Positions 1 to 11,455 of a stretch of DNA of 64,000 nt are shown here, piece by piece. The stretch covers positions 21,150,180 to 21,214,179 of the forward strand of contig NC_081135.1 of the NCBI RefSeq assembly GCF_958295425.1. Reading direction: 5' to 3'. Made by a program: the position numbers and the translations under genes. The notes below the pieces were generated by a model. It searched no databases and was not told where the DNA came from. It worked only from the letters and a program-made list of their open reading frames with translations. The number at the start of each line of letters is the position of its first letter. Positions within the stretch are counted from its first letter, which is position 1. The DNA is from Solea solea. Lineage: Eukaryota > Chordata > Actinopteri > Pleuronectiformes > Soleidae.

Positions 1-2000
1 GGTCCCGCTACGTTGCATTAGGTTACATTGTCTTGACTGTTTGAATCAATAGATCGTCATTCACAACCTGGAACATCGAGGGAATATGTGTCGTTGATTC
101 TGGAGAAGCTTGGATAATCGTGGATAGAAATGTAACTTGGAAGTACGGCAAGTGGAAAAGAAATATGCAAACCCTTCACACAACTCTTTCTTTCCTTGGT
201 GATTGATGAATTAAAACAGTGTCTATGAGTCAAGCCCATAGTGACCTGCCTACAGCTAACGACTATTCGGTGGCATTGGAATTAAGTGTACGTTCGCCAT
301 ACTACGTTATCAGTGAATTAAATATTTAAATTGAAAATGTTTCCATAATCTCACATTCCATTATGACTATATATAGTATAATATATATTTCATTATTAAT
401 ATATAACATGTCAGTACAAATCCCTTCTGTTGTTGCATCAAAAAAAATAGGTCATGATTTTTCATTCCTTCGATGTGCCAGACTCTGCTGAGTCTCTATT
501 ATTATATGGCTACTACAGTATGCCTTTCATTTATATAAAATAATAATGACCTGTAAAACTGCTGCTTCAAGGGGTTTTTTGGGTGGTGATAGCGGTTCAT
601 TGTAGGTTTGAGCCTGTGCTTGTTGGACTGTGAAGCTCACCAGTGTTTGAAAAACAAAATCAATAGTGTATGTAGTCCGTAGTTCCTGTTTTTAATGGTG
701 TGTGCATTATTTGTGAGCTGGACTCTTCAGTGTGACCACACAAGGAGACACTCAGGGGAATTGTATTTATTTTCTTCTTCTTTTTAGCCTCTTTTAGCTC
801 ATAGTTTTGGTTTCATTGCAGATGTAATTGTTTTATTACTTCTGTCTTTTCAGAAACAAGAGAAATGTGAGGGGATTTTTATTTTTTAAAAAATGAAATA
901 AACCGACTGTACACTTGTTCTCTTTTGCACAAACACCAGACAGATCAAAACAGTGGAGGAAGTGGGATGTTTACCTTTTAGGGATTAGCCGTGTTGCTTT
1001 AGTTACTCATGGTGTTCATGTGCCCTCAAGTGGTCAAAACACTGAGGATGGTCCGCTACACATTTAGACTTTTGTTATTGTTGATATCTCAGAGCATGTG
1101 TGCCTTTATTGAACATACCACAGAAAGGGAGAGAAAGAGTGACTTTATTACATAGAGTTTTAGTTGTTTATTACATTTCAGTGATTGACAAGCTCATTAC
1201 AAAACAATGAGGGGACAAAACAAAGATCAATAATTGTTCTAGCTCTCTTGAAGAGCATAATGTGTTTACGTCCTCATTTATTTTCTTTTCCCCTAATGAT
1301 GACGTTCGCCATCTTGGTCTGGTCCGAGTCAGAAGTTTATTATCTAACATTTGACTTGGACAGATTTAGGCGGACACCTCACTTGCTTCTTCTCTTAATT
1401 ATGTCTCCCATTTTTTTTGCTTAAATCGCTGCATGCTTTTTTTCAATAACGTGTGCTGCGGGATTTGATCCTCGGCTAAAAGAGTGATGTGATGTATTTT
1501 TGTGTGTGGTTGTGTGCAGGCAGTGTCCCTGTGTCCTAGTTCAGTCCAGGTGTTGATGTCCACCAATGTGTCTAATTACTGTCCCCCTGTTGCGCGGTTG
1601 AGGGTGAGGGTGTAAGACAAGCGCTATTGATTTTTGTGTTTGAGGAGGTTGTAGGATGATGATGGATGAGGTGAAGGGTGGGTGATGGGGACAGAAGAAA
1701 ACACAGCAGGAAGCAGAGAGCTGGAGAAGGAAGGAATTAGTTGGAATGAATGACAGGGGAGCTGTAAAGAGACACGAGCTCTGCTAGCATGATCGTTTCC
1801 TGCCCCCCTTTGACTTTGCCTCTGTCTTCAATTGCTTTTGCTTTTTCCCACATTCTGCTTCTCCTCCCCTTTTCCTCGGATCCTCCCTCTCATCTTTTCC
1901 CTCGCCTTACCTTTCCCTTTCCCCATTGTCCCTCCCTTTTACTCTCTGCTTCCATCCATCCATCCTTACCTCACTCTCTTCCTCTGACTACCAGCTGCAG
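1..2000. other. 5' flank or intron of the RhoGEF gene, no gene seen
   Basis: I see no coding exon here. The stretch is AT-rich, with an AT-alternating patch near 366-405. From about 1790 to 1990 it becomes strongly pyrimidine-rich and ends in CAG trinucleotides. That fits either a long polypyrimidine tract before a splice acceptor at about 2000 or a leader region just 5' of the first coding exon. Confidence 0.5.
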
Positions 2001-2193
2001 TGCAGAGATTTCCACCGAGACCCCTGTCAGGCTGTCATGTGACCGGCATGGAGGCTGTGACATCACCGCCCCCTCGACCGACTGTCAGCCCTCCACCGTT
2101 GCCATGGCAACGTCGGCAACGACCTGCGGAGCTGAAGCTGGCGAAGAGACGCCTGCAGGAGGAGCGGAAAGAGGAGAGGAAGCAGGAGAATGC
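2001..2193 (+). CDS. RhoGEF candidate first exon in window
   Basis: Acceptor CAG at 1998-2000, donor GTAAGG at 2194. The frame with ATG at 2048 has G/C-rich third codon positions and codes a Pro-rich start followed by a Lys/Arg/Glu-rich helix (ELKLAKRRLQEERKEERKQE). It ends two bases into a codon. Translation may begin at 2048, or the exon may continue an upstream one, since the same frame stays open to about 2000. Confidence 0.55.
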
Positions 2194-5100
2194 GTAAGGA
2201 TTCCTTTTCATTTTTGATATTCTGTTTCATGTCGTCTCTCTGTGTGTGTGTGTGTGTCTTTGTTCACCGCTTTTCACTGCTTGCCTCACAATGTGTAGAA
2301 ACACATAGATCTATTGGTATGCAAGGATGACAGGGACAAGCAAGGGGACTGCGACACAAAAACACACACACACACACACACACATGCACATGCACACTCA
2401 GACATACTGATGCAGAGGTATTTGCAGAGACGAGAATGAGGAGGCAGAACTGTTTTCCAGCATCAGCTCGACGTGTGAAGGTGCAGTGGGGAGAGGATTA
2501 AACGCGCTACATTCCTGCTCCCTGCACCGCTCCTCTCTGCTGGATGGCTGCAGCCTGACACAAGCCTCAGCTGCAGCTAATATTGTGCTGCCTCTCTGTG
2601 CATCCGCAGAACAGACGAGTCGGACTGACATGGAGTCGCATCTTGCTTGCAGGCTGTATGTAGTAACTGATGTGGATGGTGTGCGTTTGATTCTTGCCTT
2701 TCTCAGTTTTTGGCTTTGAATCCGCAGTGGACCCTGACTCTGCGTTCTTTAAGTAAGAGCTGCTGTTTGTTAATTCATTCGAGCATGAATTGTTCTCTTT
2801 GATCGCTGCAAGCTGTTTATCATTGTGTGCTGGCAGGCGATTGAAACAATGCGACGCCTTTCAGTTGGGTGTAGTTGCAGGAGAATTGTCAACATGCAAT
2901 CATGAGAGAGCCAATCAGATCATCAAGTCCAGTGGATATGGACGATGGCATGTTGGAGGGATGACCTTTGAACTTTTAATCTCAGCCAACTCTCAGGGGC
3001 TTGATTGACCCTAAACAGATTTTGAAAGCCACGTGAGGAGTGTTTGTCCATGTCAGTGTCAGGAAATACCTTTTTTCACCTCAAAAATATATGAAAACCC
3101 ATAGATTATATATGAAAAAGTGGGCATAGTCTTCTCGTCTGCTTGTTAAGGCCAAACAGGAAGTAAGAATATATTGAATAGCCACTAGGGGCAACTCCCT
3201 GGTTGCAAAAAGAACACCATTTGAATGGAAGTTTGTAGAAATGGAGCCTATTTCTCACTAGATCTATGTCACTTAACATCTTCCTGAAGAGTTAATGTTC
3301 TCAGTCGTCTTCTTCAACAGAACATGAAGACAGTTTTGTCATTCAAATTCCTATTCTGAGGATAACTGACGATAAAGCATGGCACATATGATTGGACACA
3401 TAGTGTGAGTGACAGCTGGTGTCATCCAGTCATTTTCGGCTCCAAAACCTCAGCAAGGTGCCGAACCTAATCGAGAATCTCATGGCTTCAAAATGGGAAT
3501 CAGATTGTTGTGGGTGATGTCACGGCTGGGTGCGATTGGTGAAAATACTGGAGATACTTTTAACTGTGACTCCAGGGACAGCCCTCATCTTCAAGGCTGG
3601 ATGGTTTTGATAAGAGCAGATTTTTGGTTGTGCAGCCTTGTATTGTTTACAACACTTGACTGACGCTTAGTGCTGCAATCTCGGCATGAAATTTGGATTC
3701 TTTTCAGTTTTTCAGAGCGATGTTACAGACACTGAACATGCTGACGTTGTAAATGAAAATATCTCTCATATAGGGCTGGTTAGAGAACTTGAATGCTTTT
3801 GTGGTATAGCAGGACCTGGCTCTGTTTCAGCAAATGGAGCCAATAAGCATACAGCATCTGCTCATGATTAGCTTTCTTGAAGCGTGCAGAACGTTACGAC
3901 CAGAGACGGAGCTCATACCCCGAGGGCTTAGCAAGTGTGTGAGAGTGTGTGTCTGTTTTGTGTATTAAGAGGCTGGTGCTTGTTTAAAGAATGAAAGTAT
4001 GTCAAGAAGATCTAAAGTGACTCGAGAAATATTACTTAACAATTGTTAGTGCATGGATTGAACGTGAGAGCAGAAAGTTGCTCCGCGTTCGGCTGCCAGA
4101 TGATGACGAAGGTGACTGGACCGGCTGAACATTTTTCTCATCATTTTAATCTCATCCCGGCAGATGTTTTCTTGTGTTGCTATCGAACCATGACATGTGT
4201 CCTCTCACCCAGCAGCTCAGCAGTCTGGGCTGCAGGCGCTCCAGCTCGGACGCAGCCTATGAGCTGGCGGAGACGGTGAGGGCGCACCGCGAGTGTCGCC
4301 TCCGGCCCCATTACAGCGACCCCATGCCAGCCGACGCCTCCAAGCGCAAACAGCTGGAGATGAAGATCGCTGCTGCTGCCCGACACCAAGGCCATCGACG
4401 AGACCGCGACCGAGACAGTGGTGAGTACATGACACACGAGTGACAACTGTGTCACTTAGTTTGACGTTTTTTCTGTTTGAAATCCATTTCATAGCAGTTG
4501 AGCAACACTTTTTTTTACTGTTTTAGAACATATCTATTTTGAGTGAATCAGAATCATTGTAACTGTAGCTCTGGTGGCTGGTTTGTGCTTCACAGGTTAA
4601 TATGAAGTAGACACCTGTGGAAATCCTTTATAACACTTTGTTTATCCATATTTTATGCATCAGCTCTGATGGAAATTGTTGTTGGTTTTTTTTTCAGTAA
4701 TAGTAAAATATGTAGCTTGAAGTATAACATCCTGGACAAAAAGATTTATTTCTACACCTCAAGGCACAAACAGCACACCATACATGTTTTATGAATTGAA
4801 CCGTGCCTGTAACTCAATCCATAATCGATGAGGCCATCAATCATGCACTGATTCTTGAAATGAACCCCACTACAGTCCACTTAATCTATCCCACATTTCC
4901 CTTCATGCAAATCATTATTCTTTTAGTTTGACCCTCCAGAACATCTCCACCACACACACACACACACACACGCTAATGCTTTTTCCTGTCAACAGAAACT
5001 CTTTGACACCAGCCTTAGAATGTCAGTCATGACATCAAATGATGACCTTGTTTCTCTTTCCTGCACATAAGAGGAATATTGACTGGTAATTGTTTTGAAA

Positions 5101-8100
5101 CCTAGTTTGTTCCGCCATCACATTATGGTATTTCATTTGGTTTCAACCCTTTATGAATGTAGACATTATAAAGATTTGTCTCAGGGAGCTGGCAAGTTAA
5201 ACTCTGTTTAATGTCCAGTTTTCTGTTGTTTGCATTCATACATTCAGGGTTTCAGTGTCTGTCAGCTACTTTTGCCTCACGTTTACTCCTCAAAGATATT
5301 AAAGCATCTCATATAACATCTGTAACTTACACCTTTACTGAATCTGTCCAAAAAATGACAAGGAAATCTGTTGCTAGGTGTGTTTTTTTGGTATGTGGTA
5401 AAAGCGATGCTGATCGTTCCCATCCCTCACTTATTTGGAGATGTAGTGCTAGACCAAAAATGATCATCATCAATGAGTTGTTGTTTATTGACAAATAATA
5501 AACATGGAATCAGTACAATGAACCAGGAGTTTGACTGTTACATTTAAAGGGTATTTGGGAGACAGTAGACCTCTTTACAGACCTCAAACATGTCTTCTGT
5601 TCAGGATTTTTTAAGGTGCCATAGAGCCATAATTAGCACAACTCCCCCTAAAATGCTGTAATGATATAAAAAGCCTCAGTGTGCTTTATCAGCTCTGCCA
5701 CTTCCCAAGTTCCCAAAGATGAGGAAACGAAGTCGAGATGAATGACAGAAAGAAAAGCAGACTTGTGAGGGAGAGAGAGAGGGAGAGAGAGAGGGGGCAG
5801 GACTGTGGCTAGAACCAGCTCTGTGTTTGTGGAGAGTATGTTGTTGAACTGTGACCAACTTGTTGAAAATGTTGCTTCTCTACATGTTTGTTGAACAGGA
5901 ATTTTGACAGCAGAGCATTTACATTAATATTCTGTTCAAACACTGATGCAACAGCAACGTTTATGGACTTTGGTCCCCCAAAAAAGGTGAAAAGGCCAGA
6001 ATGTGTTTGTGGCGGTGCATTAAGAGGAGAGAACAGAACTCCTCCAGTGTGTGTGTAAGTGTGTGTTTGGCTGATTTACAACACAAAGTTGGTTATTGAC
6101 ACATTTTTCTGTGGGGTGAAAAAGTCAGTCAGTCATCATCTACCGCTTTATCCTCCACCAGAGGGTCGCGGGGGGTGCTGTGCCAATCTCAGCTACATCG
6201 GGCGATAGGAGGGGTACACCCTGGACAGTTCGCCAGTCCATCGCAGGGCCACACACAGATAGAGACAAACAACCATTCACTCTCACACTCACTCCTATGG
6301 TCAATTTGGAGTGTCCAATTTACCTATCCCCACATTGCATGTTTTTGGACTGTGGGAGGAAGCCGGAGAACCCGGAGAGAACCCACGCACACACGGGGAG
6401 AACATGCAAACTCCATGCAGAAAGGCCCTTGTTCCAACCGGGGCCTCGAACCCTGGTCTTCTCGCTGCAAGGCAAGAGTGCTTACCACTACACCACCGTG
6501 TGGCCCGGGTCAAAAAGTCATTAGAGATATTTGTATTGCTGTGGATTATTTGCTGTGCGTATTGTCTCTGCAAAGGAACTACATCTCCATAATATGACTA
6601 TGTAAACAGATTAATGGCCTCAGAACACGAGTATTACCAGACTCACACACACGATCTGTATTGACAACAAAGGTTAAAACCTCAGGAATCTGGAATGTAA
6701 TTATTGGAGAAAGATAATATCTATAGTCATTGAATAATGACGAGCCCAAATGATATAGGCGTGGGGAGGATGTTATTAATTTTGAGTGCAGATTGTGCAG
6801 ACTCAATCCATAAACACTAATGAATCTGCACTTCGCCAGCTCCTGCAGCACTCCGCGGCCGCTCAGAGCCTCCTGGTGAGGAGCGCCAAGTGGGTCTGGG
6901 TGTGACTCGGTCCAGGCAGCATCGCTGGAGCACCATCAGCAGTCTGAGTGCCGACAGCGGTGTGGTCGGTCTCAGTGATGAGCGGGAGGAGGAAGACAGT
7001 GAGCCTCACCGTTACCGCAGAAACAGGGGAGCTGAGGTTGAGCGGGTGGACAGTGGCATCGGGCCAGGTCTGTCCCGCACCTGGAAGAGACCGTCTGCGT
7101 CCCTCAGAGCCTGGGAGGCACAGAGACCTTGTCCAGACTGCGGACTGAGGGACGGCTCCTCCAAAGAGCGAGGAGAGCGGATGTGTGAGCGTTGCTCCAA
7201 ACTACGCACAGAGCGCAAGGAAGCCATCCTGGAGTTTCTGAACACAGAGTCGAGCTATGGCGAAGACCTGCGGATCATCAAAGAGGAATTTTACTGTCCC
7301 ATGCAGAGCGCTGGGCTGCTGACCGCCGAGCAGCTCACTGTGGTGTTTGGTAACGTTCAGGAGCTCATAGACGTCAACGACCGCTTCACTGAACATCTGC
7401 AGGACACCATCGACCACGCCTTTGACCAGGTGACCCACTCACTGTCTCCCTCACATATGTTTTCAGGTTTCTAATGTTCTCTGGCTTTGAGTACCTGTTA
7501 CTTTCAACATCACCATCGAGAAAATGTCGTTCTTTCTTTTGAGTGCAGATTCCTACATCACACACTGCAAAAAGGTTCATATTAACGAAACCTTTTTGTT
7601 TGTTATTGACTCCAGGGGGACAAAATGATGGGTTTCAAGCTTATATCATTTAATATCTCAATAAGACTTGACTTTAAAACTCAGCAGTTAAACAATTAAA
7701 TGGGTTATGTAACAGTATGTAAAATGATGTAAAACTGCAGACATTAGCATTCTGACAGCATTACCCCCTCCACCACACAGTCATGCTCTCCTAGGTAGCT
7801 AGAAATGTTCCTAAAGACAGATAAACACTATACACTGGCTGTATTGCTATCAGTGAAGCCACTGTTTAACCTGAACATGTAGACGTCCATGTTCAAAGAG
7901 TGAAGGGATAGAACATGATGAACTGGCTTTTCTTTGCAATTAAAAATAAGTTTGGTCAAATATGATTGTAATTCTTGGAAAGGTGAGAAAGAGGGTCATG
8001 AAGCACTTACAAGCATCTGTAAGAGCAAATATGGGAACAATGCTAACTAATGCTGTTTTTCCACTACATGGTCCCAGCTCGCCTCATCTCGGCACGGCTC

Positions 8101-11034
8101 GTCTCTACACAGTTCTAATGTAGTAGCTCCTCAACGTGGGCGTGGCTGTATGAAACTGCTGTGACTTTCGTTTCACACACACAAACTAGTGACTAGTGAC
8201 TTGTAAGGCAGTTATTTTAGGTGTACTGAATCATTAGAACCAGTTAATTAAAAAGATTTGTTCACAGAATCATTCAGTACTTCCTCCATGACCGGAGCGC
8301 AGACTCTACACCAGACTCCTCTGTTAAATATTGAGTTTTTAGACATTTCCATGCTAAATGTTGGAGATTAACGCATGTAGATACGCATCGTATCAGCTCA
8401 GCTCGCTTGGAACCTCGCCAGGGCAGGTACGAAAAAAAAGTACCAGGTACTATCGCTAATGGAAAAGCAAAATAACCATGCCGTGCTGAGGTGTGGCGAG
8501 TCTCGCTCGTGGAAAAGCGCCAATAGATGAAAAAGGACAATGTTTTTCTATGTGGCCGATAGTATGTATACCTCCCCAAGAAACAAGACTGATGATTTTA
8601 CAACCAGATGATTTTATCATGAAGAGATATCGATAAAATCTGTAGACCTCTGATTAGACTCTATTCACAACAACAACTCACATGCACGGATTCATGCACA
8701 TGCATGAATGTAAATATAACCATATTCCGGTTATATACTTTTTGGTGACTGAACTCATAGCCAACCAGCAGTTCTTTTAGGTGATTTATTTCTACTATTT
8801 CTGGAAATCAGCTTGAGATGACTTGAGTTGTTCAGAGCAGGAAGTAAATGTGTTTAAAACTAACTTGACCACTTTCTCTCATGGTGTTGACCTCAGGGAG
8901 ATGAGGATCTGCTGACAGTATACATAGGAGAGATCTTTCTGGAGTTTGTCAACATGCTCCCAGCCTTCCAAACATACTGCCTGCAGCAGTCCACCTCGGT
9001 CAACATGCTCAACACGCTGGAGAAGGAGAAAGAACTGCTCAGGTACAAACACGGGACAAAGACTCATCTCTCTGTTGGTTCATGAGATGGGAAAGTTACT
9101 TTGCGAGCTTTCTCGAGTTCCTGCCATGACTGTTCTGTGTAATTCTTCATGGGAAAGACAAGGGGTTATCACTAATTCAGAAGAGGTTTCTATTTTGAGA
9201 GGAGAGCTGCAATGGTTCATATTTTTAGACAGAACCACAGCTCATTCATGAGTCAGGCTGTCCTGTGAGTCCAGTTAATTAACGTATAAAGAGATCTCCC
9301 AGGACATGCACAGACTTTAATAAAAGCTTCATTTTCTTGAAGCTTTGTATAAGTTAATGCAGGGCACGATAGTCCTATACCCTACCTGTATCCAGCTAAC
9401 TGCAGTCAAACACCAATCACAGCCATTCTATCACTAAGGTAGTTGATTTAAATTAGACATTGTTGTATTGCTACACAAACACTGCCTCACACTGCTCCTG
9501 TTGGCAGAACTTTGCTGCCACCATCGCGACCTCAACCTTTCTACATCGTAGTCTAACAGGCTCAAAATGTCTGTGTGGATCAAGGTTATTATAGGTTATG
9601 AAAACATTTTTGTGAACTGAAATTAAAATAAAAACTAGAGTTAAAAAAAACAGAAAAAAAACTAACAAAACTAACTAAAATTGTCATGAAAATGTGCTTA
9701 GTTTCTGTCTTTGTAAATTGATTTCATACATACCCTTTTGGGTTCATATGAAGTGTATTTATTTTTTACAATATAAGGAGTTGTGTATTATTTACATTTT
9801 TTTATTATTATTTTATATACAGTATATACTGTATATATATATCATTTTTATTATTTGTGTATTATTTATTATTATTTATTATTTTTAAGGGTGCACCTTA
9901 CGGCACAGATCTGTGCAAGGGTTAAAATGGCATATTTTGTTGGGTTTTTATGACACAATACTTAAAATCCAAAACTATTATAACCGTGGTTTGGATTAGC
10001 ATGTTGCTTCACCAATCGTGGGAGCATAAAGAGCAAAGCCATCAGCGCCAAAACTAACTGCATTCCTAGTTGTCGCAGTCATTGACAGTTAAGTCTGAAA
10101 TGTGACTTGCATAGACAAAAGAACAGAGACAGAATACTTATGATTAGAACATTCCCAAGTGAAACTGTATTTTTCTGTTTCTCTTTCCAGAATCTTCCTT
10201 GATGTCTCCCAGAATGACAACACAGCCTTGCGTCGTATGAACTTGCGCTCCTTCCTCATGGCACCCCTCCAGCGCGTGACCAAATACCCACTTTTATTGA
10301 GCCGCATCAGTAAGGTCACCCCCGAATGTCACCCCGACTATTCTCGTCTGCGCGAGGCCAAGAGTCGGGTGGAGTCCCACTTGGAGCACATCAACATGAA
10401 GACTAAGCAGGAGGGCAACGGCGTCAGCTGGTCCCTCCGTTCCTTCCGCCGCGACAGTCGCAAGAACCGGGAGGTGATCAACATCGAGATGCGAGAGTTG
10501 TCGATGAAGACGGTGGGCTGGGCCAGAGAATACACCCGTTTCGTCATGGAGGGACCACTCCAACTGTCGCAGCCAGCAGATGGTCAGTGGGTGAGGAAGG
10601 GAAGCAAGGCCCTCAAGTTCCAAAATGTTCAGAGTCTGCTGATGGTGAGCACTCAGCGGATGGGTGAAGCCCCAGGACAGGGCACTGATGTCGGTGCACG
10701 TGGAGATCAGGGGGAGGGTGGTGGTGGTGGTGGTGAAAGCATCCGAGATGGAGTGCTGATTCTAATCAAGGACAAAAGCAGCGGGAAGTTCACAGTGCTG
10801 AGAGAGCCCATCCGTCTGGGCAACTGTGTGGTGTCAACGGATCCTGACTGCGAGGACACGTTTGAGGTGCTCGATATTCGACGGGAGTCATTTGTTTTTC
10901 GCGCCTCAGACAAATCGCGCACGCAGCAGTGGTTCCATCAGTTAAAGAGGTATACGCGAGATTTGGGCACGTGGAGGAAAAGACGCAACGCTTTGCCGAA
11001 CATAATGATTAACACAAGCCAGACCCGCTCCTGA
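2001..11034 (+). CDS. DH-PH Rho guanine-nucleotide exchange factor (multi-exon, 5' end uncertain)
   Basis: Likely activates a Rho-family GTPase by promoting GDP release. Exons: 2001(?)-2193, 4213-4420, 6867-7429, 8897-9042 and 10191-11034 (TGA). The last four join in one frame and give 586 aa. In that 586-aa numbering: Ser- and Arg-rich N-part; a Cys4 motif at about residues 157-179 (CPDC, then CERC); DH domain about 183-375 with the conserved helix MAPLQRVTKYPLLL; an Arg-rich linker; and PH domain about 419-571 ending in the usual aromatic helix (QQWFHQLKRY). A Gly run, coded by a GGT repeat at 10718-10734, sits in a PH loop. The first exon does not join the second in frame, so an exon may be missing. 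The layout resembles PLEKHG/ARHGEF proteins, but I cannot name the paralogue. The family is well supported by the DH and PH signatures; the start is not. Confidence 0.85.
2241..2384. repeat. TG and CA microsatellites
   Basis: (TG)n at 2241-2257 and (CA)n at 2361-2384, in opposite senses about 100 bp apart inside an intron. Confidence 0.9.
3125..3600. repeat. Teleost interspersed repeat, copy 1
   Basis: Shares two blocks with 49629-49830: a block around TTTGAATGGAAGT, and an almost identical block around CTTCTTCAACAGAAC (3309-3325 and 49773-49788). The order and spacing are similar in both copies, so this is a dispersed repeat and not unique sequence. Family not assigned. Confidence 0.6.
4213..4420 (+). 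CDS. RhoGEF exon with conserved basic/Ser-rich N-region
   Basis: Acceptor CCCAG at 4208-4212 (CAGCAG tandem acceptor, so 4216 is also possible), donor GTGAGT at 4421. Codes from QLSSLGCRRSS to the RDRDRD run, with strong G/C third-position bias. It ends one base into a codon and joins 6867 in frame, forming a Glu codon. Confidence 0.8.
4421..6866 (+). other. RhoGEF intron
   Basis: Holds a (CA)n run at 4949-4972, a purine-rich GA tract at 5769-5796 and a teleost interspersed repeat at about 6130-6510. No coding exon seen. Confidence 0.7.
6130..6510 (+). repeat. Teleost interspersed repeat with false ORFs
   Basis: I recognise this consensus from many fish genomes: a start like ATCATCTACCGCTTTATCC, a middle TGTTTTTGGACTGTGGGAGG, and a tail that reads toward CACTACACCACCGTGTGGCC. 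Several 90-140 aa open frames overlap it on both strands but have no gene-like codon use. A short copy of its head is at 17346-17371 and a reverse-oriented piece at 41459-41560. Confidence 0.75.
6867..7429 (+). CDS. RhoGEF exon: linker, Cys4 motif, start of DH domain
   Basis: Acceptor CTCAG at 6862-6866, donor GTGACC at 7430, ends in phase 0. Codes a Ser-rich segment (STISSLSADSG), then CPDC (7130-7141) and CERC (7184-7195), 14 residues apart, and the first DH helix from about 7208 (EAILEFLNTESSY). The four cysteines look like a small zinc-binding knuckle; metal binding is inference. Confidence 0.9.
7430..8896 (+). other. RhoGEF intron with a terminal-inverted-repeat element
   Basis: Mostly featureless AT-rich sequence, apart from the short DNA-transposon relic at 8053-8522. 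Confidence 0.7.
8053..8522. mobile_element. Non-autonomous DNA transposon (MITE-like)
   Basis: The left end reads TGCTGTTTTTCCACTACATG and the right end, reverse-complemented, begins GCGCTTTTCCACGAGCGAG. Both ends then carry CTCGCC-, CTCAGC- and GGCACGGC-like subrepeats. This is a terminal inverted repeat around a roughly 470-bp body with no transposase. Target-site duplication not resolved. Confidence 0.6.
8897..9042 (+). CDS. RhoGEF exon: middle of DH domain
   Basis: Acceptor CTCAG, donor GTACAA at 9043. Codes GDEDLLTVYIGEIFLEFVNM and the next helix through EKEKELL, typical DH core. Ends two bases into an Arg codon completed at 10191. Confidence 0.92.
9043..10190 (+). other. RhoGEF intron with an interspersed repeat
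   Basis: Contains an interspersed repeat at 9578-9770 whose inverted partner lies at 39535-39717, then a very AT-rich patch with a 24-bp perfect palindrome at 9814-9837. Confidence 0.7.
9578..9770 (+). repeat. Interspersed repeat, copy 1 (inverted partner at 39.5 kb)
   Basis: Segments around AAATGTGCTTAGTTTCTGTC and CCTTTTGGGTTCATATGAAG have near-identical counterparts in reverse complement at 39535-39600. No coding capacity; family not assigned. Confidence 0.75.
10191..11034 (+). CDS. RhoGEF last exon: end of DH domain, PH domain, stop
   Basis: Acceptor TTTCCAG at 10184-10190; TGA at 11032. Begins IFLDVSQNDNTALRRMNL and continues into the strongest DH signature (MAPLQRVTKYPLLL). An Arg-rich segment (SFRRDSRKNRE) follows, then the PH domain from about 10530 to 10985. 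The PH loop is enlarged and carries a Gly run from a GGT repeat. Confidence 0.95.
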
Positions 11035-11434
11035 GACCAACCATCCGTCGCCTTTGTTACACTGTACATACTTAACTCCTCCTTCTGCAAAAGCTGACAA
11101 GAAAAGTTTGAGTGACACCACTGTTATAAAGAAAAACAAAAAAAAGCCCCATCTTTTCTCAAAGTCTAAGAGGAAGATTACAGCACTTTTTTTTTTTACA
11201 AAGCTATAAGTGCTATGAGCTACTGTCATGAGGATTTAATTTAAAGCTGTTATGGAAAAAAATGTCAGTCTTGGACAACCAAAAAACTTGGGCTGTTGGT
11301 CAGCCTTGATTGTAAAGAGTGTTTGCTCTTGGAGAAAAAAAGAGCTGAGGTGTGTCTGTTGAATGGCATGACTGAACATGACTGACTGCAAGAAGAAAAA
11401 TTGTAATGTCACCTTTTTATACAAGACAGTACAT

Positions 11435-11455
11435 GGGGGGGGGGGGGGGGGGGGG
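11435..11455 (+). repeat. 21-base G homopolymer
   Basis: Uninterrupted run of G about 400 bp past the RhoGEF stop, probably within its 3' UTR. Length is likely to vary between individuals and between assemblies. Confidence 0.9.

Larger units (their letters stand above)
2194..4212 (+). other. RhoGEF intron (may hide a small exon)
   Basis: Contains TG and CA microsatellites at 2241-2257 and 2361-2384 and a teleost interspersed repeat at about 3125-3600. A short exon of length 3n+1 would be needed somewhere here to bring the flanking exons into frame; I could not identify one by eye. Confidence 0.5.

Noticed and set aside
1789..2217. 142-codon frame overlapping the first RhoGEF exon
   Set aside because: The frame would meet the next exon in phase, but its codons are poor in G/C at third positions and the protein is low in complexity. 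The alternative frame (ATG at 2048) looks coding.
6175..6597. Open frames of up to 140 codons on both strands
   Set aside because: They lie wholly in a recognised teleost interspersed repeat and have no gene-like codon use.
10294..10623. Antisense 109-codon frame
   Set aside because: It is the shadow of the RhoGEF last exon; the sense frame carries DH and PH signatures.
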